Origin: Flavobacterium sp. FEMGT703F
GTDB lineage: Bacteria > Bacteroidota > Bacteroidia > Flavobacteriales > Flavobacteriaceae
NCBI GenBank assembly: GCA_002786385.1
Contig: PGCN01000018.1
Coordinates: 186,001 to 250,000 of the forward strand
Reading direction: 5' to 3'
DNA length: 64,000 bases
Shown piece by piece: positions 36,984 through 45,144 of this stretch. The notes below the pieces were generated by a model. The model searched no databases. It was not told where the DNA came from and worked only from the letters and a program-made list of their open reading frames with translations. The position numbers were made by a program, and so were the translations under genes. Positions within the stretch are counted from its first letter, which is position 1, and the number at the start of each line of letters is the position of its first letter.

Positions 36984-37700
36984 ATGAAGAGATTTTTTTT
37001 ACTTGTATTTCTTTTTTCGTTCACTGCTTTTAGTCAGAATTATTTAGTGGACTATAAATTTAGTATAGTTGACAATAAAGATGAATACGGAATCATTGGA
37101 TTTTCAATTACCAGACTAATTACAAATAAAACCGAAAGTTTAACATTGAGCAAAAACATTGATACCACTGCGATAATCAATGGAAAGGATGAACCTCATA
37201 TCCAAGAAGCTTCACCTTTCGCTGTGTCACAATACAAAAACTTTATTGATGGTAAAAGATTTTCAAGAACGCTATTTCCAAAATATAACTTAAAAGATGA
37301 AAATTATACCATTCCTTGGAAAATTGAAAAATCTTTTAAAACGATATTGGGTTATAATTGTCAAAAAGCAACAGGTAGTTACAGAGGAAGAGATTATATC
37401 TGTTATTTCACTGAAGACATTCCGATACAAAGTGGTCCACACACATTTGACGGCTTACCGGGACTGGTCTTAGAAGTTATGTCCCTTGATAAAGCAATTG
37501 TTTTTAAGGCCATAACGATTGAAGAAACAAATGAAAAAATATACAACCCTTTTGATCAAGACAAAAAAGAATACATTTCTTGGGAAGAATTTGTTGTCGC
37601 ATACAAAGGATACTTTGAAAAGATGAGCAATTATAAACCTGAAGAGGATATTGAGTTTGTTGTTCCAAACAGGTCAATTGAAGTTTATTTTACCAAGTAG
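36984..37700 (+). CDS. GLPGLI family protein, second copy
   Basis: A 238-residue exported protein (signal peptide ending FTAFSQ). The signature blocks are YNCQKATGSYRGRDYICYF (Cys126) and FDGLPGLVLEV (157-161). It resembles the copy at 35357 in length, the VDYKFSIVDNKDEYG-like start, the ENPF/YNPF and EYISWEEF-like segments, and the C-terminal VPNRSIEVYF end. It starts 2 bases after peptide B and is followed after 3 bases by the barrel gene, so peptide B, this gene and the barrel are almost certainly one transcript. Confidence 0.9.
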   Translation: MKRFFLLVFLFSFTAFSQNYLVDYKFSIVDNKDEYGIIGFSITRLITNKTESLTLSKNIDTTAIINGKDEPHIQEASPFAVSQYKNFIDGKRFSRTLFPKYNLKDENYTIPWKIEKSFKTILGYNCQKATGSYRGRDYICYFTEDIPIQSGPHTFDGLPGLVLEVMSLDKAIVFKAITIEETNEKIYNPFDQDKKEYISWEEFVVAYKGYFEKMSNYKPEEDIEFVVPNRSIEVYFTK

Positions 37701-37703
37701 ACA

Positions 37704-40334
37704 ATGAATTTTTTAAGACTTTGCTTTTTTATCTTGGTATTTATTGAAAGTACTTATTCACAAACGTTAAAAGGAACAATTACCGACGAAAACGGCATTG
37801 TTCCTTTTGCTGATATATATCTAAAAGTTAAAAACGAAATCAAACAAAAAGGCGTGGCAAATGAAAATGGTCAGTACAAATTCGTACTGATAAGTCCATC
37901 TGATTCATTATACATCATTGCTTCATCTCCAAATCATGAGGTCAAAAAAGTTTTGCTAAAACATTATTTACATTCAAAAAACATTATTGAAATTGACATC
38001 AAATTAGAAAAAAAAATAACGCTTTTAAAAGAAGTTGTTATTGAAAAGAAAACAGCAATAACTCAAAAAAAAGACACTTTAGAATACAATCCTAACAGTT
38101 TTAAAGATGGTTCAGAAAAAGTAGTTGAAGATTTACTAAAAAAGCTTCCGGGCATAAAAGTAGAAGACAACGGACAAATAAAATTCAAAGGCAAAAGCAT
38201 AAAGAAATTATTGCTTGATGGCGACGACCTATTTGACGCCAACTATACGATAGGCAGCAAAAACATCAGCATTAATATGATAGAAAAAGTTCAAGGAATT
38301 GAAAACTTCGAAGAAAATAGTCTGTTAAAAGGAATAAAAGATTCCGACGACGTTGTACTCAACTTAGTGTTAAAAAAAGGGGAAACTGATTATTCAGGCA
38401 ACACAACTCTCGGGTATGGAATTAAAGAACGCTATTATGGCTTACTTTCAGGAGTACTAGTTAATAAAAAAATTAAAGCATTTGGTATTTCCTCTTTCAA
38501 TAATGTAGGTCAAAACAATACTCCTTATGACTTTAGCTCAGAAATTATTTCACTTGAAAACTTAAAAAATCAGAATCTAACATCAAAATCATTATTAAGC
38601 GAAGGCAATTTCAATTCCCTTTTAGACAATAATTTTCATCGCCTAAATCAAAATTTTTACACTAGTCTAAATACCTTAAATAAGGTTTTAAGTAAATCAA
38701 GTTTAAAAATAAATCTGGGATTTTACCAGGACGAATTGAGTAGATTGAATGAAAGTAACTCAACCATTTTTTCGGAAAATGAAACAATAACTATTAATGA
38801 AGTTAACCGTTTGAAAAAAAGACCTAAACTAATTGATGTTAAAATTCATTTTACCAATAAAGAAAAAGATAATTTTCATTGGGAATACTTGGGAAAGCTC
38901 AACCAAAGCAAAGTCAATTTTAATGATTATAGTAGTAACAATAGTTTGATCCAAAATAACAATGTCATAACTAATATTTTTAGCACATCGCAAAACCTAA
39001 ACTCAACTTTGAAAATATCAGAAAATAAAGCAATGGTTACTTCATTATTATTTTCTACAAACAAATCTCCTCAAAATCTTACTACAAATCCGCCAACAAC
39101 ATTAGATGATTTGGGATTTTCACTTGCAGCAAATCAAAAAAGCGAATTTCAAAAGCGCTTTTTTTCAGTAAACAACTCTTATTTTATTTCTAATAAAAAA
39201 ATAAAATATGCCATTCATTCTAGTTTTTTCGACTTAAAAAACAATCTGTTTTCAAATTTGCTAAACCAAAACAATCAAAGTATTGGAAATGAATTTAAGA
39301 ATGAAAATAAGTACGCCGTTAAAAATTTCAGTATCAATCCTATCTTAGTGTATAATGAAAAAAAATATTCTTTTAAAATAGGGTTAAACGCTATTTATAA
39401 TAATATAAATTTCAGAGATTTAACTGAAAAAGTAAAAAAAGAAGCTTATTTTATTGTCCCTAAACTAACTCTAACTTATAAGATTAACAAGAACAAAAAT
39501 TTAAACTACAACTATACTTTCAATCAAATTTTACCGGAAGAAGACAAATTGTTTTCGGGTATTATTCAAACCGGTTACAGAGATTTCTCTTCAAATGAAG
39601 TGTCGTTAGAATACCTAAAAACACATTCTCACACTTTTAGCTTTAATCATCATGACATCTTCAATTTAACCCAATTTAATTTATCGCTATCATATGATTA
39701 CAGACCAAATAATTATTTTCAAAAAACAATAATAAATCAAAACATTACTGTCTCTAATCGGTTTTTTGCTAAAATCAGCAACAAAGATTATGGAATTACA
39801 GTTTCAGGAGAAAAATACATTCATCCGCTAAGAATTACTTTTCAATTTAATTCAACATTTAACATCTCTTATGACAACAATATTATCAACGAATCAGACT
39901 TAAGAGAAGTTAAAAATGAAAATTTAACTTTAAACTTTGTGGTAAGAAGAGGAATAAACAAAAGATTTGTAATAGAAAACAAGACCTTTTACTTAAATTC
40001 AAATTTCAAAGTAAAAAAAGACAACTTGAATAATAATTTCCAAATGCTGACTAATCAAACAAAAATCTTATTTAAATCCAAAAAAATGATAAAAAGTAAT
40101 CTAGTAGGAAATTTTATATCCCCCAATTTAAAATCAAATGACAATTACTTTTTTCTGGATTATGAGATTGAATTTACGCCTAAAAATAAAAATTTGACTT
40201 ACTCATTAATTGGGAAAAACCTAACCAACAATAAAGTTTTCACTACTAATTCGATTTCAAGCTTTTCAACAAATTATAGTTCACACAATTTAATTGAGCG
40301 CTATGTTATGTTTAAGTTGACATTCGGTTTCTAA
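37704..40334 (+). CDS. TonB-receptor-like outer-membrane barrel with carboxypeptidase-regulatory-like domain
   Basis: An 876-residue outer-membrane protein. It has a signal peptide (about 1-20, ending STYSQ), a carboxypeptidase-regulatory-like domain (about 21-100, LKGTITDENGIVPFADIYLK) and a plug-like region (about 115-230; VVEDLLKKLPGIKVEDNGQI and GKSIKKLLLDGDDLF). About 640 residues of barrel strands follow, ending MFKLTFGF. I see no clear TonB box. It belongs to the outer-membrane beta-barrel group that Bacteroidota often encode beside GLPGLI genes. Codon use is AT-rich and Asn/Lys-heavy, unlike the flanking core genes. The likely role is passage or capture of a ligand at the outer membrane, possibly the two peptides upstream. 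The last 23 bases overlap the next gene tail to tail. Confidence 0.83.
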   Translation: MNFLRLCFFILVFIESTYSQTLKGTITDENGIVPFADIYLKVKNEIKQKGVANENGQYKFVLISPSDSLYIIASSPNHEVKKVLLKHYLHSKNIIEIDIKLEKKITLLKEVVIEKKTAITQKKDTLEYNPNSFKDGSEKVVEDLLKKLPGIKVEDNGQIKFKGKSIKKLLLDGDDLFDANYTIGSKNISINMIEKVQGIENFEENSLLKGIKDSDDVVLNLVLKKGETDYSGNTTLGYGIKERYYGLLSGVLVNKKIKAFGISSFNNVGQNNTPYDFSSEIISLENLKNQNLTSKSLLSEGNFNSLLDNNFHRLNQNFYTSLNTLNKVLSKSSLKINLGFYQDELSRLNESNSTIFSENETITINEVNRLKKRPKLIDVKIHFTNKEKDNFHWEYLGKLNQSKVNFNDYSSNNSLIQNNNVITNIFSTSQNLNSTLKISENKAMVTSLLFSTNKSPQNLTTNPPTTLDDLGFSLAANQKSEFQKRFFSVNNSYFISNKKIKYAIHSSFFDLKNNLFSNLLNQNNQSIGNEFKNENKYAVKNFSINPILVYNEKKYSFKIGLNAIYNNINFRDLTEKVKKEAYFIVPKLTLTYKINKNKNLNYNYTFNQILPEEDKLFSGIIQTGYRDFSSNEVSLEYLKTHSHTFSFNHHDIFNLTQFNLSLSYDYRPNNYFQKTIINQNITVSNRFFAKISNKDYGITVSGEKYIHPLRITFQFNSTFNISYDNNIINESDLREVKNENLTLNFVVRRGINKRFVIENKTFYLNSNFKVKKDNLNNNFQMLTNQTKILFKSKKMIKSNLVGNFISPNLKSNDNYFFLDYEIEFTPKNKNLTYSLIGKNLTNNKVFTTNSISSFSTNYSSHNLIERYVMFKLTFGF

Positions 40335-40668
40335 ACCAAACCTTCATCCATTCTCTTCGCAAAATTAAATAGGCGATTTGTTCTGCTAATTCAGTCGTAT
40401 CCATGCCTTGCAGTTGTTTGATGTTTTCTTCAGGAACATCAATAATGTAAAGCAAGTTGAGCAATTCGGTGTATTTATACTGAATCAAACGATAGATTTT
40501 TTCGTGCAGTTGCACTTTCAATTCGTAAGGTGAAGTGCTTTGGGGAAAATCAATCGCTTCGTTGGCAAAGTTGAAATCCTTGTTGATTTGCTCAATCAGT
40601 TTTGAGTACAGGTTTTCATTCTCGGCCTCGGAGAGTAATTGGTCAGTATTAATTGGTGCTACAAACAA
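40312..40668 (-). CDS. Conserved hypothetical protein
   Basis: A 118-residue cytosolic protein, mostly helical and acidic, without signal peptide or membrane helix. Features are a NEAIDFPQSTSPYELKVQLH segment and a basic end (REWMKVWFRNRMST). It resembles short conserved Flavobacteria proteins next to polyprenyl synthase genes, but I cannot name a function. It is on the minus strand, 90 bases beyond the polyprenyl synthase, and its 3' end overlaps the barrel gene by 23 bases. Confidence 0.65.
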   Translation of the reverse strand: MFVAPINTDQLLSEAENENLYSKLIEQINKDFNFANEAIDFPQSTSPYELKVQLHEKIYRLIQYKYTELLNLLYIIDVPEENIKQLQGMDTTELAEQIAYLILRREWMKVWFRNRMST

Positions 40669-40758
40669 ATGGAAGGAAGATTTAAGATTAACGATTTATG
40701 ATAGCCGATGGATTGTCATTTAACAAATATAGCAATTCTTAAATCTTCAATCAGCAAT

Positions 40759-41733
40759 CTACACGTTTCTACTCATCAACTTGTTTCCGAAAGCTTTTAA
40801 AATGGCTTTTTTATCTTCGCTGATGTTCATTTTATCCAGCGTTTGAAAGGCTTTTAAAGTAAAATCTTGTATGGCTTGTTGTGTAGCGGCATCGGCTCCG
40901 GTTTGGGTAAAAATTTGTTTCACCGACTGAATTTTATCCGTATTATCGGATGGATGAATGGAAAATAAATGCAACAACTGCTCTTTCTCTTCGGCTTTGG
41001 AAAACTCTAAGGCTTTCAGGTACAAATAAGTTTTCTTGTTTTCGATGATATCGCCGCCTACTTGTTTCCCAAAGGTTTCCGGATTACCAAAAGCGTCTAA
41101 ATAATCGTCTTGCAATTGAAAGGCAATGCCCAAATTTAATCCGAAATCGTAAATCGCATTCGCATTTTCGGTTGAAGTTTCGGCTACAATCGCACCCATT
41201 TTCATAGCTGCGCCAACCAAAACAGCCGTTTTGTACTCAATCATTTTCAAGTATTCCGGAATGGTCACGTCGTCTCTCGTTTCGAAATCAACGTCGTATT
41301 GTTGGCCTTCACAAACTTCCAAAGCTGTTTTACTGAACAACTTGGCCAAATCTCTAAAGACTACAGGCTCGTAATTTTCAAAAAATTGATAGGCCAAAAT
41401 CAACATGGCATCGCCTGAAAGTATGCCGGTGTTCAAATCCCATTTTTCGTGAACGGTTTCATTTCCTCTTCTTAGCGGCGCGTCATCCATGATGTCATCG
41501 TGTATCAACGAAAAATTATGAAACACCTCAACTGCCGTAGCCGCCGGGATAGCCTTTTCGCAATCAACATCAAATACTTCGGTAGCCATTAATGTTAACA
41601 CCGGACGCAATCTTTTCCCGCCGAGTGACAAGATATAACGGATTGGTTCGTATAAATTATTGGGCTCTTTTGTCAGGTTTAAAGCCTCAAAATGTGCTTG
41701 AATAATATCTTGATATTGAGAAATGGCTCGCAT
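40759..41733 (-). CDS. Polyprenyl (isoprenyl diphosphate) synthase
   Basis: A 324-residue trans-prenyltransferase that condenses isopentenyl diphosphate with allylic diphosphates. The first aspartate-rich motif is DDIMDD at 79-84, followed by LRRG, and the second is QLQDDYLDAFG. GGKRLRP is at 39-45. Phe74 lies five residues before the first motif; an aromatic there usually shortens the product to about C15-C20, although the menaquinone side chain needs longer. Chain length is therefore uncertain. It is divergent from the tetR gene. Confidence 0.9.
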   Translation of the reverse strand: MRAISQYQDIIQAHFEALNLTKEPNNLYEPIRYILSLGGKRLRPVLTLMATEVFDVDCEKAIPAATAVEVFHNFSLIHDDIMDDAPLRRGNETVHEKWDLNTGILSGDAMLILAYQFFENYEPVVFRDLAKLFSKTALEVCEGQQYDVDFETRDDVTIPEYLKMIEYKTAVLVGAAMKMGAIVAETSTENANAIYDFGLNLGIAFQLQDDYLDAFGNPETFGKQVGGDIIENKKTYLYLKALEFSKAEEKEQLLHLFSIHPSDNTDKIQSVKQIFTQTGADAATQQAIQDFTLKAFQTLDKMNISEDKKAILKAFGNKLMSRNV

Positions 41734-41884
41734 GTACAGGTATTTATTTGATTGATTCAGAAGTTAATCTCTGAGTGGGCTAATTTAGGCTATTCTGACT
41801 GCTTTACAAAAAAGCTCATTTTTAACTAATGTTAAATTTACGTTAATACTATGGAAACTATTTTAGTGTTAAAAGTTTCCGTTT

Positions 41885-41892
41885 TACATTTG
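41885..41892 (+). promoter_or_regulatory. Putative -7 box of the tetR-efflux operon
   Basis: TACATTTG, followed by CC, fits TAnnTTTG and lies 21 bases before the ATG at 41914. It argues against the longer frame that opens at 41851. Confidence 0.5.
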
Positions 41893-41913
41893 CCCCATAA
41901 TTTTAACATTCTC

Positions 41914-42507
41914 ATGAAAGATAAAATCATCAAAAAAGCAACGGACATGTTCTTGAAGTTAGGATTCAAGAGTGTAACGATGGATGATATTGCCTGTGAA
42001 ATGTGTATTTCTAAAAAAACGATTTACAAATATTTCAGCAACAAGGAAGCTTTGATAGAAGAAGGCACTGAAGTGGTTCATCAAAAAATTCACGCCATGA
42101 TGGACGAAGTTATGGCTCAGAACCACAACGCCATCGCCGAGAATTTTCAAATGCGGGAAATGTTCAAACAAATGTTTCAATCCTTTGATCAGTCTCCGGC
42201 CTATCAGCTCAAAAAACATTATCCGGAAATTTACCAAAAAATGGTAGCCAATGAAATTGAAGATTGTAGCCACATGTTTCGCCAAAACATTGAAAAAGGA
42301 ATAGCCGAAGGTTTATACCGCAAGGAAACCGATATTGAAGCAGCCGTCAATTTTTATTACACCTTAATATTTTCAATTAATGAAAATACAGCCTTAGAAA
42401 AAGATGCCTACGAAATGGAACTCAAAGCGCTCGAATACCACACCAGAGCCATTGCCACTCCAAAAGGCATTACAGAACTTGAAAAACATTTACAATTATT
42501 TACATAA
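41914..42507 (+). CDS. TetR family transcriptional regulator
   Basis: A 197-residue repressor-type protein. The N-terminal helix-turn-helix is clear (KKATDMFLKLGFKSVTMDD, then CISKKTIYKYFSNKEAL), and the C-terminal two thirds form the ligand-binding helical domain. It stops 10 bases before the tolC-like gene and is thus the first gene of a four-gene efflux operon, which it probably represses. The regulator, channel, adaptor, pump order is typical of Bacteroidota RND systems. Confidence 0.92.
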   Translation: MKDKIIKKATDMFLKLGFKSVTMDDIACEMCISKKTIYKYFSNKEALIEEGTEVVHQKIHAMMDEVMAQNHNAIAENFQMREMFKQMFQSFDQSPAYQLKKHYPEIYQKMVANEIEDCSHMFRQNIEKGIAEGLYRKETDIEAAVNFYYTLIFSINENTALEKDAYEMELKALEYHTRAIATPKGITELEKHLQLFT

Positions 42508-42517
42508 TCATCAATCC

Positions 42518-43858
42518 ATGAAACAGAACATCATTATTACTTTGCTCTTGCTCGTGAATAGCGTACTGGCCCAAGACAAAACAGAAAGCTATTCGTTCAG
42601 CTTACAACAGGCTATCGAGCACGCTATTCAACACAACTATTCGGCTATCAATGCCAATAGAGATATTGAAGCGGCCAAACAAAAAAAGTGGGAAACTACA
42701 GCCAGCGGTTTGCCGCAAATTAATGCGGGTGTTGACTACCAAAACAACTTTGAACTGCAAAAATCAGTCGTGCCGGCCGAGTTCTTCGGGGGAAATCCGG
42801 GTGAATTTGCCACAGTCGCTTTCGGCACCAAACACAACATGACAGCGCGTTCAACTTTAAGCCAACTTATTTTTGACGGTTCTTATATAGTAGCGCTTCA
42901 AGCTTCAAAAACCTATTTGAAGTACTACGAAAATGCCAAAGTTAAAACCAACTCCGAAATCAGAGAATTGGTTATCAATGCTTATGGCAACGTATTGTTA
43001 GCCCAAGAAAGTATTAGTATTTTAGAAAAAAACAAGGCTACCTTAACCAAAACTTTGTTCGATACCGAGCAAACCTACAAAAACGGTTTAATCGAAGAAG
43101 AAAATGTAGAGCAACTTCAAATTACTTTGGCAACCATCAACAGCAATTTGAATAATACCAAAAGATTATTGGACGTAGCTAATAAAATGTTGAAGTTCAC
43201 CTTAGGCATCGACATCAATGCTGAACTTACACTAACCGATAAATTAGACAGTCTTTCAAGCTCTAATTTGGACTTGGCTTTCGGTCAGAGTGAATTTGCA
43301 GTAACCAACAACATCGATTACTTGATGGCGTCCAACTTCCAAGAACAAAAAACATTAGAGTTAAAATTGGAAAGAAGTAAAGCCTTGCCGTCGTTGGCTG
43401 CCAATTTAAATTTTGGATACAACGCTTTTAACGACCAGTTTAAATTTTTCCAAAAAGACCAAAAATGGTTAAACTACTCAAATTTAGGCATTAGTTTAAA
43501 TGTGCCGATTTTCAGCAGCTTTGGTAGAAGCGCCAGAACGCAACAAGCCAAAATCGCCTTGGAACAAGCCAAAACACAACTCACCGCTACCGAACAACAA
43601 CTGAAATTGCAATACGAAAAAGCCAAAAGCGAATTTGAATTCAGCATCGAAGAATATGCCACATCCAAAAGCAATTTGAACTTGGCGGAACGCATCGAGA
43701 AAAAACAACAAATCAAATTTACCGAAGGTTTGTCCTCCAGTTTCGACTTCAGTGAAGCTCAAAGACAGTTGTACACGGCCCAACAAACTTACTTACAATC
43801 GATGGTGGACATCATCAACAAAAAAGCAACTTTAGAAAAAATCATCAATAAAAACTAA
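42518..43858 (+). CDS. TolC-family outer-membrane efflux channel
   Basis: A 446-residue outer-membrane protein that forms the exit duct of the pump. A signal peptide (MKQNIIITLLLLVNSVLAQ) is followed by two structurally similar halves of long coiled helices (about 20-230 and 245-446, for example ALEQAKTQLTATEQQLKLQ). The start at 42518 is chosen because it begins the signal peptide. It lies between tetR (10 bases) and the adaptor gene (56 bases). Confidence 0.92.
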   Translation: MKQNIIITLLLLVNSVLAQDKTESYSFSLQQAIEHAIQHNYSAINANRDIEAAKQKKWETTASGLPQINAGVDYQNNFELQKSVVPAEFFGGNPGEFATVAFGTKHNMTARSTLSQLIFDGSYIVALQASKTYLKYYENAKVKTNSEIRELVINAYGNVLLAQESISILEKNKATLTKTLFDTEQTYKNGLIEEENVEQLQITLATINSNLNNTKRLLDVANKMLKFTLGIDINAELTLTDKLDSLSSSNLDLAFGQSEFAVTNNIDYLMASNFQEQKTLELKLERSKALPSLAANLNFGYNAFNDQFKFFQKDQKWLNYSNLGISLNVPIFSSFGRSARTQQAKIALEQAKTQLTATEQQLKLQYEKAKSEFEFSIEEYATSKSNLNLAERIEKKQQIKFTEGLSSSFDFSEAQRQLYTAQQTYLQSMVDIINKKATLEKIINKN

Positions 43859-43914
43859 TCCATACCAACATGAAATCGAAGATTCACGAATACCCAATAA
43901 AAAATATTTACCGC

Positions 43915-45057
43915 ATGAGTAAAAAGACACTTATACTTTCCCTTTTGGCCGTAATCCTTTACGCTTGCGGGAACAAAGAAAACGCCCAAAACGTAGACGA
44001 ACTGATTGCAGCGAAAAACGTAACGGCTTTACAAGCTAAAAAAACAGCTTTACAGGGAGAAATTGCTAAAATTGAAGAAGCATTGGCTACTTTAGACGTG
44101 AAAAAGGAAGAAGCCTTAGTAGCCGTACAAACGGTTAAAGACACAGTATTTACACACTATCTTGACATCCAAGGAAGTGTGGACACCAAAGAAAACATCA
44201 TAATCCAACCGGAATACAGCGGAACTTTAACGTCTTTAACGGTTAAAGCCGGACAAAAAGTAGCCAAAGGACAAATCTTAGGTCGCGTAGACGATGCCGG
44301 TATGAGTCAGCAATTGGCCAGCGCCGAAAACCAATACGCCTTAGCCAAAACTACTTTTGAAAGACAGAAAAACCTTTGGGATAAAAAAATCGGTTCTGAA
44401 ATTCAGTACTTGCAAGCGCAAACGCAAATGGTTTCTGCCCAAAAAGCCGTAGCACAAATCAAAGCCCAATTGGCTAAAACGGTTATCCGCGCGCCATTTA
44501 CCGGAACCATCGACGAAGTATTTGTAGAAAAAGGTGAAGTAGTAGCGCCAAGCCAACAAGGTTTAATGCGTATTGTTAACTTAAGCAATATGTATGTTTC
44601 TACCAGCGTTCCTGAAACGTATATCGGAAAATTAAAAATCGGTACCGAAGTAGATGTATTCTTGTCTTCTTTAGGAAAAACCTACAAAGGAAAAGTGCGT
44701 CAGGTTGGTAACTTTATCAACCCGAACAACCGTAGTTTCGGCATTGAAGTTAGCGTGCCAAATCCGGAAAACTTATTGAGACCGAATCAGGTAGCGAAGT
44801 TAAAAATCATCGATTATGTAAGCAAAGAAGCTACTGTAGTGCCAACCGGAATCATCCAAGAAGACGGAGACGGAGCCAAATTCATTTACACTGTAGAAAA
44901 CAGCAACGGCAAAACCGGAACGGCTAAAAAAGTAATCGTTACTACCGGAAAATCTTCGGATAACGTAACCGAAATCCTAAGCGGTCTTGCGCCTAATGCC
45001 ATCATTGTTACAGATGGTATCAACAACATCTCTGACGGAATGAAACTAAATTTCTAA
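43915..45057 (+). CDS. RND efflux periplasmic adaptor (MFP/HlyD family)
   Basis: A 380-residue lipoprotein adaptor linking the inner-membrane pump to TolC. The lipobox is LYAC at about 17-20 of the start MSKKTLILSLLAVILYACG. Then come a coiled-coil region, the lipoyl/biotin-like domain (GTLTSLTVKAGQKVAKGQIL ... VIRAPFTGTIDEVFV), a beta-barrel domain (MYVSTSVPETYIG) and a membrane-proximal domain. The start at 43915 is chosen over an ATG 45 bases upstream because it places the lipobox correctly. Confidence 0.93.
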   Translation: MSKKTLILSLLAVILYACGNKENAQNVDELIAAKNVTALQAKKTALQGEIAKIEEALATLDVKKEEALVAVQTVKDTVFTHYLDIQGSVDTKENIIIQPEYSGTLTSLTVKAGQKVAKGQILGRVDDAGMSQQLASAENQYALAKTTFERQKNLWDKKIGSEIQYLQAQTQMVSAQKAVAQIKAQLAKTVIRAPFTGTIDEVFVEKGEVVAPSQQGLMRIVNLSNMYVSTSVPETYIGKLKIGTEVDVFLSSLGKTYKGKVRQVGNFINPNNRSFGIEVSVPNPENLLRPNQVAKLKIIDYVSKEATVVPTGIIQEDGDGAKFIYTVENSNGKTGTAKKVIVTTGKSSDNVTEILSGLAPNAIIVTDGINNISDGMKLNF

Positions 45058-45065
45058 AATCGTTA

Positions 45066-45140
45066 TAGGTTCTAAATTTTAAGTTCTGGGTTGTTCTCAA
45101 TCTTTAACTTATAACTTATAACTCATAACTTATAACTAAA
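45066..45140. repeat. 'Taacttataactcataac' tandem run in the efflux spacer
   Basis: The spacer between adaptor and pump ends in five degenerate copies of a 10-base unit (aacttataac, ttataactca, taacttataac), stopping just before the pump start codon. It is of the same kind as the AT-rich repeated runs before asnS, nuoB and nuoE. Confidence 0.6.
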
Positions 45141-45144
45141 CTAT

